NCBI GenBank assembly: GCA_934561485.1
Contig: CAKTGS010000004.1
Span: 1-52,445 of the forward strand
Direction of reading: 5' to 3'
Origin: an uncultured Faecalibacterium sp.
GTDB taxonomy: Bacteria; Bacillota; Clostridia; Oscillospirales; Ruminococcaceae
Length of the DNA: 52,445 bases
Part shown: one piece after another, positions 16,373-25,453 of the stretch
How positions within the stretch are numbered: position 1 is the stretch's first letter
Layout of the letters: each line of letters begins with the position of its first letter
Translations under genes and position numbers: made by a program
Notes under the pieces: generated by a model
Seen by the model: the letters and a program-made list of their open reading frames with translations, nothing else
Told to the model about the DNA's origin: nothing
The model's database searches: none

Positions 16373-17437
16373 ATGAAGAAAATCAGCAGAAGATCTATGC
16401 TCAAGGGCAGTGCGGTGGCTGCCGCAGCCCTGGCTCTGTCCGCATGCGGCGGCTCCAGCACCGCAGCATCCTCCACCAGCACTGCAGCTTCCGCAGGCAG
16501 CACCGCAGCAGCTGACGGCATCGGCTTCCCGAAGAACGAGACCATCACCCTGGTGGTTCCCGGCAAGGCAGGCGGCGGCTCTGACCTGGGCATCCGTTAC
16601 TACAGCGAGGGTCTGAACCGTATCTACGGCCTCAAGACCACCGTTACCAACTACGATTCCAACACCGTTGGCCACCAGACCGTTGCCAACGCTAAGCCGG
16701 ACGGCACCACCCTGACCATTGCCACTTCTGCACTGAACATCCAGTACATCACCGGCAACGCCGAAGTCAACCCCATGACCGACTTTACCCTGATCGCCTG
16801 CCTGCAGGACAACGGCTTCTCTACGCTGGCTGTTCCCGCAGATGCTCCGTACGATGACTTTGCAGGCTTTGTGGAGTACGCAAAGGCTCACCCGGGCGAG
16901 CTGAATGCTGGTATGCCCGCAGCTGGTGCCAACACCTTCCTGTTCGGTAAGCTGACCAAGGAGACCGGCATCGAGCTGAACCAGGTCGAGTGCGCTTCCG
17001 AGTCTGACCGTCTGACTAACCTGGCCGGCGGCTTCATCGACATCGGCGTTGTGGGCCTGGGCAATGCACAGGAGTACGAGAAGGCCGGCAAGCTGAAGGT
17101 CATCGGCACTGTGGCTGGCGATGGTGCTACCATCAGCGAGTACCCCGCCGAGCTGCCCGACAACTACAAGACTCTGCAGGAGCAGGGCTTTGAGAACTGC
17201 TACATGCTGGTTTACCACTACCTGCTGGGACCTGCTGGCATGGACGAGACCATGGTCAAGGAAATGAACGCTGCTATGGAAGCTGTTGTTGAGGATCCTA
17301 CCGTCAACGCCGGCATCGCAGGCATCGGCAACATTCCCGGCTGGCACGATCTGGAAGAGTCTGAGGAGATCCACACCAAGGAGTACAACGAGGTTGTTGA
17401 GATCGCCAAGGATCTGGACATGTACGTTCAGGGCTAA
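16373..17437 (+). CDS. tctC: Tripartite tricarboxylate transporter substrate-binding lipoprotein
   Basis: This 354-residue protein begins MKKISRRSMLKGSAVAAAAL and has a lipobox LSAC, then a Ser/Thr/Ala linker. It continues as a Bug/TctC-type binding domain: ITLVVPGKAGGGSDLGIRYY near residue 60, GHQTVANAKPDGTTL, and LNAGMPAAGANTFLFGKLTK. This family binds carboxylates and passes them to the TctAB membrane pair, driven by ion gradients. Codon use is more T-rich than in neighbours, consistent with high expression. AAGGAG lies 8 bases before the ATG. Context suggests galactarate or an acidic sugar oligomer as ligand. The 282-base spacer to the LysR gene has a plausible -10 (TACAAT, about 16281) but no good -35 box, as expected of an activated promoter. 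Confidence 0.93.
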   Translation: MKKISRRSMLKGSAVAAAALALSACGGSSTAASSTSTAASAGSTAAADGIGFPKNETITLVVPGKAGGGSDLGIRYYSEGLNRIYGLKTTVTNYDSNTVGHQTVANAKPDGTTLTIATSALNIQYITGNAEVNPMTDFTLIACLQDNGFSTLAVPADAPYDDFAGFVEYAKAHPGELNAGMPAAGANTFLFGKLTKETGIELNQVECASESDRLTNLAGGFIDIGVVGLGNAQEYEKAGKLKVIGTVAGDGATISEYPAELPDNYKTLQEQGFENCYMLVYHYLLGPAGMDETMVKEMNAAMEAVVEDPTVNAGIAGIGNIPGWHDLEESEEIHTKEYNEVVEIAKDLDMYVQG

Positions 17438-17524
17438 GAGGCTGGAACTAAATAGAGATCATCCGCACTTTATCTGCACAAGCATCACAGCAAACGATAA
17501 AAAAGTGCGTTCCTCCTAATTGAT

Positions 17525-17556
17525 AGCCCGGAGCTGTTCCCTCCGGGCTATTTTTG
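17525..17556 (+). terminator. Intercistronic attenuator between tctC and tctB
   Basis: A perfect nine-base stem (AGCCCGGAG with CTCCGGGCT, loop of seven) is followed by ATTTTTG. It lies 87 bases after tctC and 23 bases before tctB. It probably lets most transcripts stop after the binding-protein gene, giving the usual excess of binding protein over membrane subunits. Confidence 0.75.
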
Positions 17557-17578
17557 AGAGAAAAAAGAGGTGTTTACC

Positions 17579-18049
17579 ATGAAAATGAGACGTGATATGG
17601 TCACAGGTATCGTTGGCTTGATCGCCTGTGTGTTCTTCTTTATCATGACCCTGCAGATCCGCCAGCCCGCAAAGCTGCTGGAGCCGGGTCCCCGCCTGCT
17701 GCCGTTCGTGGCGCTGTTTCTGATCGGAATCAGCTCCATTGCACTGATCATCCGCGGCTACAAGGACCGCGCCATTGAAGAAAAGCCTTACTTCCCCAAG
17801 GGCGGCGTCAAGAAGGTGACCAAGAGCTTCCTGATGCTGGTGGTTTACGCCATTGCCATGACCTACCTGGGCTTTGTGATCACCACCCCGTTTGCTACCG
17901 CAGCCTTCATCTATGACCTGCGCGGCAACAGCGAGGTCAAGCCCGTTTCTACCGCGATCATCTCGGTTGCTGTCACGGCCGTGCTGTATGCCATGTTCGT
18001 GTTCGCATTCCAGATCAAGCTGCCCGCCGGCGTTCTGTTCGGCGGCTAA
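17579..18049 (+). CDS. tctB: Tripartite tricarboxylate transporter small membrane subunit
   Basis: This 156-residue protein has four hydrophobic segments and the TctB layout: an N-terminal helix (VTGIVGLIACVFFFIMTLQI), the PGPRLLPFVALFLIGISSIAL stretch, and a last pair of helices. It is the poorly conserved small membrane subunit that pairs with TctA. ATG at 17579 has AAAGAGG about 10 bases upstream; a GTG nine bases earlier is less likely. tctA follows after 13 bases. Confidence 0.88.
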   Translation: MKMRRDMVTGIVGLIACVFFFIMTLQIRQPAKLLEPGPRLLPFVALFLIGISSIALIIRGYKDRAIEEKPYFPKGGVKKVTKSFLMLVVYAIAMTYLGFVITTPFATAAFIYDLRGNSEVKPVSTAIISVAVTAVLYAMFVFAFQIKLPAGVLFGG

Positions 18050-18062
18050 GGAGGGAAAATAA

Positions 18063-19595
18063 ATGGCTGCATATCTTTCTGCAATACTGGTCTGTCTGAA
18101 ACCGCTGAATCTGCTGCTGATCTTTGCCATGGTTGCACTGGGCATCGTGTTCGGCGCCATCCCGGGCCTGTCTGCTACGCTGGGCATCGCGCTGCTGCTG
18201 CCCATCACCTTTGGTCTTTCCACCGAGACTTCCTTCGTCATGCTGCTGGCTATCTGGATCGGCGGCGTGTCCGGTACCTTTATTTCTGCCGTTCTGATCG
18301 GCATTCCCGGTTCCTCTTCCGCCATTGCAACCTGCTTTGACGGCTACCCCTTGACGCAAAAGGGCGAAGCCAGCAAGGCACTGGGCATCGGTATGACCGC
18401 ATCCTTCATTGGTACGGTTTTCTCCGTGCTCATTGCTACCGTGCTGTCTCCCATCATTGCAGAGGCTGCTCTGCACCTGGGCCCCTGGGAATACTTCTCC
18501 CTGTGCTTCTGCGCCATCACCCTGATCGCTTCTCTGTCCAAGGGCAACATCTTCAAGGGCATCATGTCCGCAGGCATCGGCCTGATGATGGGCTGCATCG
18601 GCATGGACCCCATCAACGGCGCCACCCGTTTCACCTTCGGCAATGTGTACCTCACCTCCGGCATCAGCACCGTTGCTCAGATGCTGGGTATGTTCGCAAT
18701 GTGCCAGATCATCCGTGACAACGCCAAGGGCGAGGCCAAGATGCCCGATGTGGACGTCAAGAACATGAAGGGCCTGGGCATTGGTCTCAGGGACATCATC
18801 GAGAACATCAAGACCATCATTTTCGCATTTGCAGCCGGCCTGTGGATCGGCTTCCTGCCCGGCATGGGCTCCGGCATTTCCAACATGGTGGCCTACGGCT
18901 ACGCCAAGGGCATCAGCAAGGACCCCGACAGCTTTGGCAAAGGCAACCCCGCCGGTGTGTGGGCTTCTGAGACTGCAAACAACGCTTCTCTGGGCGGCGC
19001 TCTGATCCCCATGATGGCTCTGGGCATCCCCGGCGATGGCATTACCGCAATGCTGATCGCAGGCCTGACCATTCACGGCCTGCAGGCAGGCCCCCTGTTC
19101 ATGACCGAGCAGCCTGACCTGGCCATGCTGATCTTTGCCTGCGTTATGATCTCCGCCATTGTTACCTACCTCATCCAGGTGGTCACCAAGCGCTGGTTCC
19201 CGTACATCCTGAAGATTCCGTATCATTACCTGTACACCGTCATCCTGGTCATCAGCTTCATCGGCGGCTACGGCATCTCCAACACCATGTTCAACATCTA
19301 CGTCATGCTGGCTCTGTGCCTGCTGTCCCTGTTCATGAGCGTTGCCGGCCTGCCCACCAGCCCGCTGGTTCTGGCCTTCATCCTGTCCAGCAAGCTGGAA
19401 CGCTACTTCCGTCAGGGCATCAGCTATGCACACGGCAGCTATGCACCCTTCTTCACCCGTCCCGTTTCCCTGATCCTGCTGATCATCGCGGTGTTCTGCG
19501 TGTTCTGGCCCTACATCTCTGACCACATGAAGGCCAAGAAGGCTGCCAAGAACCCCGTTCCCGCAGCAGCCAATGTGGACGTGAACGATGACTGA
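18063..19595 (+). CDS. tctA: Tripartite tricarboxylate transporter large membrane subunit
   Basis: This 510-residue protein has about twelve hydrophobic segments. TctA signatures include GIVFGAIPGLSATLGIALLLPITFG near residue 25, GGVSGTFISAVLIGIPGSSSAIAT near 65 and GFLPGMGSGISNMVAYG near 265. It is the main transport subunit for the ligand delivered by TctC. AGGAGGG lies 8 bases upstream. Its last 8 bases overlap the start of the hydrolase gene, tying transport to catabolism. Confidence 0.95.
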   Translation: MAAYLSAILVCLKPLNLLLIFAMVALGIVFGAIPGLSATLGIALLLPITFGLSTETSFVMLLAIWIGGVSGTFISAVLIGIPGSSSAIATCFDGYPLTQKGEASKALGIGMTASFIGTVFSVLIATVLSPIIAEAALHLGPWEYFSLCFCAITLIASLSKGNIFKGIMSAGIGLMMGCIGMDPINGATRFTFGNVYLTSGISTVAQMLGMFAMCQIIRDNAKGEAKMPDVDVKNMKGLGIGLRDIIENIKTIIFAFAAGLWIGFLPGMGSGISNMVAYGYAKGISKDPDSFGKGNPAGVWASETANNASLGGALIPMMALGIPGDGITAMLIAGLTIHGLQAGPLFMTEQPDLAMLIFACVMISAIVTYLIQVVTKRWFPYILKIPYHYLYTVILVISFIGGYGISNTMFNIYVMLALCLLSLFMSVAGLPTSPLVLAFILSSKLERYFRQGISYAHGSYAPFFTRPVSLILLIIAVFCVFWPYISDHMKAKKAAKNPVPAAANVDVNDD

Positions 19596-20685
19596 CCCGG
19601 AACGGATGCCCGCCCCGGAGCGGGTCTACGGCTCGCTGACCGGGATGCTCCGCAAGTACGACCGCTACGCCCGCAAGGATGCGTTCGGCGGCCGCACGGC
19701 GCAGGAGTTTGAACAGTGGCGCACCGAAACGAGAACGTTCTTGCATTCCCTGCTGGGAACGAGTAAAATGGAGTTGTGTAGTCCCTTGCCGCAGCAGATG
19801 GAAACTGTGCTGACGGCAGAGGGGATCCGGCGGGAACACTGGTGCATCCAGGTGGAGCCGGATGTGTTCATGACTTTGTTTGTGCTGGTGCCTGCGCAGG
19901 TCACGCAGGACACCCCGCTGTTCGTGTGCCCCCCGGGCCACAACGGCGGCGGCAAATATTCGGTGGCCGGTGTGCGGGACTACCCGCCCATCACCGAAAA
20001 GATCGACCATTACCATTACGATTACGGCCTGCAGCTGGCAAAAGCCGGCTGTGTGGCGGTCTGCCCCGACTGCCGGGGTTTTGGCGAGCGCCGTGAGGAC
20101 CTTGCCGATACGCAGCGCCTGCCGGAAGGCCTGAAAGGCGACTGCTACCGGCTGGCCCACATGGGCGAGCCGCTGGGCATTCCGGTGATTGGAATGCTGA
20201 CCTGGGACCTGATGCGGCTGATCGACTGGCTGGAAACAGACGGGCGGTTCAGCACGCAGCACCTGGGTGTGCTGGGTTTTTCCGGCGGCGGAATGCAGGC
20301 GTTGTGGCTGGCCGCCCTGGATGACCGCGTAAAGATGGCGGCCATCAGTGGCTATCTGTACGGCTACCGCGATGCTCTGCTGACGCTGAACAACAACTGC
20401 TCGTGCAATTATGTGCCCCACCTGTGGGAACATCTGGACATGGGAGACATTGCCAGCCTGATCGCACCCCGCCCGCTGTGGGTGCAGTCCTGCCGGGACG
20501 ACCGGCTGAACGGTCCCCGGGGCGTGGTGAACGCCGAGGAGCAGGTGGCCGTGGCCCGCAAGGCCTATGCGCTGCTGGGCGCGCAGGACAGCATCCTGCA
20601 CGAGATCTGCCCCGGCACTCACCAGTGGCACGAGGAGCATCTGGCCGAAAACCTTGCATTTCTTTTCAAGCACTCTAAAGCATAA
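19588..20685 (+). CDS. Alpha/beta hydrolase, probable sugar-acid or pectin esterase
   Basis: This 365-residue protein has an alpha/beta-hydrolase fold with nucleophile elbow GFSGGGMQ (Ser near residue 233), an acidic residue in CRDDRLNGPRG and a catalytic His in GTHQWHEE near the C-terminus. The oxyanion region CPPGHNGGGKYS resembles the Abhydrolase_7/acetyl xylan esterase-like group. No signal peptide, so it is cytoplasmic. Its start overlaps the tctA stop by 8 bases. Placed between a carboxylate transporter and pectin-active glycosidases, it probably removes acetyl or methyl esters from imported acidic oligosaccharides; the substrate is inference. Confidence 0.8.
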   Translation: MTDPERMPAPERVYGSLTGMLRKYDRYARKDAFGGRTAQEFEQWRTETRTFLHSLLGTSKMELCSPLPQQMETVLTAEGIRREHWCIQVEPDVFMTLFVLVPAQVTQDTPLFVCPPGHNGGGKYSVAGVRDYPPITEKIDHYHYDYGLQLAKAGCVAVCPDCRGFGERREDLADTQRLPEGLKGDCYRLAHMGEPLGIPVIGMLTWDLMRLIDWLETDGRFSTQHLGVLGFSGGGMQALWLAALDDRVKMAAISGYLYGYRDALLTLNNNCSCNYVPHLWEHLDMGDIASLIAPRPLWVQSCRDDRLNGPRGVVNAEEQVAVARKAYALLGAQDSILHEICPGTHQWHEEHLAENLAFLFKHSKA

Positions 20686-20702
20686 GTAAGGGAGTTTTCC
20701 CC

Positions 20703-22742
20703 ATGAACAAAAACGAACTGCGCAATTCCATCTTATCCGCCATCGAGCTGCCACGCATCGGCAAAAACGAGATGCAGGTGGCCCCTGTTCCGGGCGAGAT
20801 GCAGACGCAACAGCTGCAGGCCGCCGTGGATGCGCTGAGCGCAGCGGGCGGCGGGCGTCTGACCCTGACCGCCGGTGTTTACCGCACAGGTGCGCTGCAC
20901 CTGAAAAACGGCGTGGAGCTGCACCTTGCATCCAAGGAAACGCTGGTGCAGTTTGTGGCAGAACAGCCGGAACAAAATTATCCGCTGGTGTTTTCCCACT
21001 GGGAAGCCAGCCCCTGCTACAACTACAGCGCGCTGCTGTATGCCTGCGATGCGCAGGACATTGCCGTGACCGGCGAAGGCGTGCTGGACGGCGGTGCCGA
21101 TGCCGACCATTGGTGGAACTGGCACCATCAGGTGGAAACCTCCTGGTCGGAGAACAAGCCGGACCTGCAGCTGCAGGACCGCAGCGCCCTGCGCAAAATG
21201 AACCTGGGCGGCGTGCCGGTGGAACAGCGCATTTTTGGCCAGGGCCATTACCTGCGCCCCAACTTCTTCCAGCCCATCCGCTGCCAGCGGGTGCTGCTGC
21301 AGGGCGTTACCCTGCGCAACAGCCCCATGTGGCAGCTGAACCCGGTGCTGTGCCAGAGCGTGGTGGTGGATGGGGTGACCCTTTCCAGCCACGGTGCCAA
21401 CAACGATGGCTGCGACCCGGAAAGCTGCAACGGCGTCTGGATCAAGAACTGCCGCTTTGACACCGGCGATGACTGCATCAGCCTGAAGTCAGGCCGCGAC
21501 CGCGATGGCCGGGAAGCCAATGTTCCCTGCCGGAACATTTTGATCGAGCACAACGAGTTCGCGGACGGCCACGGCGGCGTGGCGCTGGGCAGCGAGATGA
21601 GCGGCGGCATTTACAATGTGCTGGCCTGCGGCAACCGCTTCTCCAGCCCCAACCTGACCTACGCCCTGCGGCTCAAGACCAATGCCCGCCGCGGCGGTGC
21701 AGTGGAGCAGGTGATGCTCTGCGACAGCGTGATGGATCATGTGCACGGCGCAGCCGTCCACGGTACCATGCTGTACGAGGATGGCCGCAACGGCGACAGC
21801 CTGCCGGTGTTCCGCGACATCACCATTGAAAATGTTACCGCCCACGGCGGCGATTACGGCATCTTCCTGGAAGCATTCCCCGAGGTGCCCATCACCGGCC
21901 TGACCCTGCGCAACATCACCATTGACGGCGTGCGCCAGTGCCTGCGCAGCATGAACTGGCAGGACGCCGTGGTGGAAAATGTGACCATCAACGGCAAGCG
22001 CTTCCCCCGTCCGGGCTATGTGCGCATTCTGGGCGTGCCCAGCGTGGGCGGCACGGTGCGTGCCAGCGCCGAGAGCTGTGGTGCCCAGGAGGCCTTGCGC
22101 TTCCAGTGGAGCTATACGGCAGACGGCACCGCCTGGCAGGACTGCGGCGCGGCGGAAGAGATCACGCTGCCGCAGGATGCCCGGCTGGTGCGGGTGCGCG
22201 CCGTCAATGCGGCAGGCGAGTGGGAGAGCAGCCGCTGCTACAAGGTGCTGCCCCAGGCGGCACAGGGGGCGGCAGCCCGGCTGTACTGCCGCGGAATGCT
22301 GGGCGATGTCGTGCTGGCAGAGCCGGAACGGCCGGTGACCCGCCTGGAGCTGGCCTGGATGCTGCTGCCTCTGGCAGACCCCACGCTGCCTGCTCCGGAA
22401 CTGCGCGACACCGCCGATGCAGCAGCCCGCTGCGCAGCGGCCAATAAGTTCTTCCCCCTGCAGGACGGCTGCTTTGCACCGCAGAGTACCGTGACCCGGC
22501 AGGAAATGGCTACCGTGGCCATGCAGACCTGCGGTGTGAACTACCGCAATGCATCCAGCACCATGCCGGTGTGTACCGATGTGGCCAAGGTTGCAAACAA
22601 CTACGGCACCAATGCGGCGCGTGCGCTGTACTTCGGCTTTATGCAGCTGGAAGCAGATGGCCGCTTTGACCCGGAACGCGAGGTCACCCGGGCCGATGCC
22701 GTGGAGATCCTGAACCGCGTGGCAGATTTTGCCGGACTGTAA
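20703..22742 (+). CDS. GH28 polygalacturonase-like protein with C-terminal SLH-like repeats
   Basis: This 679-residue protein has a right-handed beta-helix of GH28 type. The catalytic motifs are present: NNDGCDPESC (residues 233-242), TGDDCIS (254-260), GHGGVALGSEMSGG (289-302) and RLKT (323-326). Residues about 445-515 form an Ig-like segment. Residues about 525-679 contain three S-layer-homology-like repeats (VTRLELAWMLLPLA, VTRQEMATVAMQ, VTRADAVEILNR). Oddly, the N-terminus (MNKNELRNSILSAIELPRIG) has no signal peptide, so the protein looks cytoplasmic although SLH modules usually anchor surface proteins. GH28 enzymes hydrolyse alpha-1,4-galacturonosyl bonds (or rhamnogalacturonan). Confidence 0.9.
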   Translation: MNKNELRNSILSAIELPRIGKNEMQVAPVPGEMQTQQLQAAVDALSAAGGGRLTLTAGVYRTGALHLKNGVELHLASKETLVQFVAEQPEQNYPLVFSHWEASPCYNYSALLYACDAQDIAVTGEGVLDGGADADHWWNWHHQVETSWSENKPDLQLQDRSALRKMNLGGVPVEQRIFGQGHYLRPNFFQPIRCQRVLLQGVTLRNSPMWQLNPVLCQSVVVDGVTLSSHGANNDGCDPESCNGVWIKNCRFDTGDDCISLKSGRDRDGREANVPCRNILIEHNEFADGHGGVALGSEMSGGIYNVLACGNRFSSPNLTYALRLKTNARRGGAVEQVMLCDSVMDHVHGAAVHGTMLYEDGRNGDSLPVFRDITIENVTAHGGDYGIFLEAFPEVPITGLTLRNITIDGVRQCLRSMNWQDAVVENVTINGKRFPRPGYVRILGVPSVGGTVRASAESCGAQEALRFQWSYTADGTAWQDCGAAEEITLPQDARLVRVRAVNAAGEWESSRCYKVLPQAAQGAAARLYCRGMLGDVVLAEPERPVTRLELAWMLLPLADPTLPAPELRDTADAAARCAAANKFFPLQDGCFAPQSTVTRQEMATVAMQTCGVNYRNASSTMPVCTDVAKVANNYGTNAARALYFGFMQLEADGRFDPEREVTRADAVEILNRVADFAGL

Positions 22743-22758
22743 AAAGGAGACAAGACAC

Positions 22759-23853
22759 ATGTGGCTGGAATATTTTGAGCAATATTTGAATACGGTGTTC
22801 CCGCGCTTTCTGAGCGAGAAACCCTGGAACTACAAAGATGATCTGTGCATGGTGGGTGCAGAGGACCTGTACCGCGCCACCGGCGATGCCAAGTGGCTGG
22901 AGCCAGTCAAGAAGAATGCTTCCTTCCTGATGGATGAGGCCGGCACCGTGGCCAACTGGGCACCGGGCGAGCACAACATTGATAAGGTGAGCTTTGGCAA
23001 GTCCATGCGCATCCTGCGCGAGGCCACCGGCGAAGCCCGCTGGGCAGAGGCCGTGCAGCGCGCATACCATATTCTGGACGATTACCCCCGCACCGAGACC
23101 GGCAACTTCTGGCATAAGGACATTTACCCCAACCAGGTGTGGCTGGACGGACTGTACATGGGGATGCCGTTCTATGCGGCCTGCCTGGCCGAGACCGGCG
23201 AGGACCGCTGGAACGACATTCTGGATCAGTTTGCTTCTGCCCACAAACTGCTGTGGGACGAGCGGCTGGGCCTGTACCGCCACGCCAACGACTGCTCCCG
23301 CAAGATGGAGTGGTCCGACCCGGTGACCGGCCAGAGCCCGGCCGTCTGGCTGCGTGCCGAGGGCTGGTTCCTGATGGCGCTGGCCGATACCTATGAGATC
23401 GTCCGCGACTACACCCCGCGTGCCCAGGAGCTGTGCAGCCTGCTGCAGAACGCCCTGGACCGCCTGATGCCCTATCAGGTGGCAGAGACCAAAATGTTCC
23501 TGCAGGTAGTGGACCGCAAAGACCTGGAAGGCAACTATTCCGAGACTTCCGGCAGCGCCATGGTGGCCTACGCCCTGATGAAGGGTGCCCGCCTGGGCAT
23601 GCTGCCCGCTGAGTACGGCCAGAAGGGCAGCGAGGTGCTGGACGGCATCCGGGATACCTACCTGAAAAAGACCGGCACAGGCTGGGAACTGCACGGCATC
23701 TGTGCCAGTGCAGGCCTTGGCCCCGGCCCGGACAACCGGACCGACCGCACCGGCACCCCGGATTATTACCTGAGTGAAAAGCAGATGGTGGACAACCAGC
23801 ACGGTGCCGCCGCCTGCATGATGGCAGTCAGCGAACAGCTGCGCCGTAAATGA
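22759..23853 (+). CDS. GH105 unsaturated uronyl hydrolase (YteR/YesR family)
   Basis: This 364-residue protein has an alpha/alpha-barrel with the catalytic region NQVWLDGLYMGMPFYA (Asp130), RAEGWFLMALADTYE and ETSGSAMVAYALMKG, typical of GH105. Members remove the unsaturated galacturonyl (or glucuronyl) residue that lyases leave at the non-reducing end of pectic oligosaccharides. No signal peptide. ATG at 22759 has AAGGAG 11 bases upstream and lies 16 bases after the GH28 stop. It implies that lyase products are part of the diet of this locus, although no lyase gene is in the window. Confidence 0.92.
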   Translation: MWLEYFEQYLNTVFPRFLSEKPWNYKDDLCMVGAEDLYRATGDAKWLEPVKKNASFLMDEAGTVANWAPGEHNIDKVSFGKSMRILREATGEARWAEAVQRAYHILDDYPRTETGNFWHKDIYPNQVWLDGLYMGMPFYAACLAETGEDRWNDILDQFASAHKLLWDERLGLYRHANDCSRKMEWSDPVTGQSPAVWLRAEGWFLMALADTYEIVRDYTPRAQELCSLLQNALDRLMPYQVAETKMFLQVVDRKDLEGNYSETSGSAMVAYALMKGARLGMLPAEYGQKGSEVLDGIRDTYLKKTGTGWELHGICASAGLGPGPDNRTDRTGTPDYYLSEKQMVDNQHGAAACMMAVSEQLRRK

Positions 23854-23863
23854 GGTGAAGATT

Positions 23864-25384
23864 ATGACAGAACGTTTGAGCGTTCAAATCAAAGAACAGG
23901 ACAATGTGGTCGTGGCTGTGCACGATCTGCCCGCCGGTACCACGCTGGAAAGTGGTGTGGTCACCCGCGAGAAGATCCCCCAGGCCCACAAGATCGCTCT
24001 GGTGGACATTCCCGCCGGCGGCGAGATCATCCGCTATGGCGTGGTGCTGGGCTATGCCAAGAACAATATCCCGGCCGGCAGCTGGATCAATGAGCATATG
24101 CTGGACCTGCCCGAAAGCCCGGCACTGACCGACATGCCCTGGGGCACCAACATCAAGACCATGGATGAGCTGCCCACCCCGCCGCGTACCACCTGGATGG
24201 GCTACCGCAACAAGGTCGGCCCTGCTGGTACCCGCAACCTGCTGGGCATCGTTACCACTGTGCAGTGCGCTGCCGGTGTGGTGCGTGTGGCTGTGGAGCG
24301 CATCAAGAAAGAGCTGCTACCCAAGTACCCCAATGTGGATGGTGTGGTGGCCATTACCCACCCCTACGGCTGCGGCGTTGCCATCAACGCCCCGCTGGCC
24401 TACATTCCCATCCGCGCCATCACCAACGTGATCCGACACCCCAACTTCGGCGGTGAGATCATGGTGGTGGGCCTGGGCTGCGAAAAGCTGACCTACGACC
24501 GCGTGCTGCCCCCCGAGGACATCAACCCGGAAAACTGCCTGACTCTGCAGGACTGGAAGGGCCATGACGCCATGATGCAGGCCATTATGGATATGGCCGA
24601 CAAGAAGCTGCAGAAGCTGAATCTGCGCCACCGCGAGGAGCTGCCCCTAAGCGAACTGCTCATTGGTATGCAGTGCGGCGGCAGCGATGCCTTCTCCGGC
24701 ATCACCGCCAACCCCAGCGCAGGCTACGCAGCCGATATGCTGGTCAAGGGCGGTGCTACTGTCATGTTCAGCGAAGTGACCGAAGTGCGTGATGGCGTGC
24801 CCATGCTGGCTGCCCGCTGCGTGAGTGCTGAAGTGCGCGACAAGCTGGCCGCTGAGATGAAGTGGTACGATGATTACCTGGCAGAGGGCGGCGTGGACCG
24901 CGATGCCAACCCCACCCCGGGCAACAAGAAGGGCGGCCTGGCCAACATTGTGGAAAAGGCCATGGGCTCCATTGCCAAGAGCGGCACCAGCCCCATTGTG
25001 GAAGTGCTGTCCCCGGCCGAAAAGCCCACCAAGCACGGCCTGATCTTTGCAGCCACCCCGGCTTCCGATATCGTGTGCGGCCCCTCTCAGGTGGCGTCCG
25101 GCATCGGCCTGCAGGTGTTTATGACCGGCCGCGGCACGCCCTACGGCCTGGATGTGGCACCCGTCATCAAGGTGTGCAGCCGCAACGAGATGAAGGAGCA
25201 GTGGTTTGACCTGATCGACATCTCGGCCGGCCATGTGGCAACCGGCGAGGCCACCATTGCCGATGTGGGCACCGAGATCTTCAACATGATCCTGGATGTG
25301 GCCAGCGGCATCAAGGAGCCGTACAGCGACCAGTACGGCTTCCACAACGATATGTGCATTTTCAACCCGGCACCCATTACCTGA
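23864..25384 (+). CDS. garD: Galactarate dehydratase
   Basis: This 506-residue protein is close to E. coli GarD over its whole length as I recall that sequence. It has an N-terminal SAF-like segment (NVVVAVHDLPAGTTLESG), HPYGCGVAINAPLA near residue 165, GMQCGGSDAFSGITANPSAG near 268, ANPTPGNKKGGLANIVEKAM near 345 and the C-terminal CIFNPAPIT. It dehydrates D-galactarate (mucate) to 5-dehydro-4-deoxy-D-glucarate. UxaA altronate dehydratase is the nearest alternative, but the GarD-specific blocks favour galactarate. ATG at 23864 has GAGGTGA upstream; a GTG nine bases earlier is less likely. Confidence 0.93.
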   Translation: MTERLSVQIKEQDNVVVAVHDLPAGTTLESGVVTREKIPQAHKIALVDIPAGGEIIRYGVVLGYAKNNIPAGSWINEHMLDLPESPALTDMPWGTNIKTMDELPTPPRTTWMGYRNKVGPAGTRNLLGIVTTVQCAAGVVRVAVERIKKELLPKYPNVDGVVAITHPYGCGVAINAPLAYIPIRAITNVIRHPNFGGEIMVVGLGCEKLTYDRVLPPEDINPENCLTLQDWKGHDAMMQAIMDMADKKLQKLNLRHREELPLSELLIGMQCGGSDAFSGITANPSAGYAADMLVKGGATVMFSEVTEVRDGVPMLAARCVSAEVRDKLAAEMKWYDDYLAEGGVDRDANPTPGNKKGGLANIVEKAMGSIAKSGTSPIVEVLSPAEKPTKHGLIFAATPASDIVCGPSQVASGIGLQVFMTGRGTPYGLDVAPVIKVCSRNEMKEQWFDLIDISAGHVATGEATIADVGTEIFNMILDVASGIKEPYSDQYGFHNDMCIFNPAPIT

Positions 25385-25453
25385 CGGGATGCGCAGGAGA
25401 AAATAAAAAACGACCATCAACAATCGGATTCTGATTTTATGGAGGGTACAAGT

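Noticed and set aside
23855..23863. GTG start nine bases upstream for garD
   Set aside because: It overlaps the GAGGTGA ribosome site that serves the ATG at 23864.
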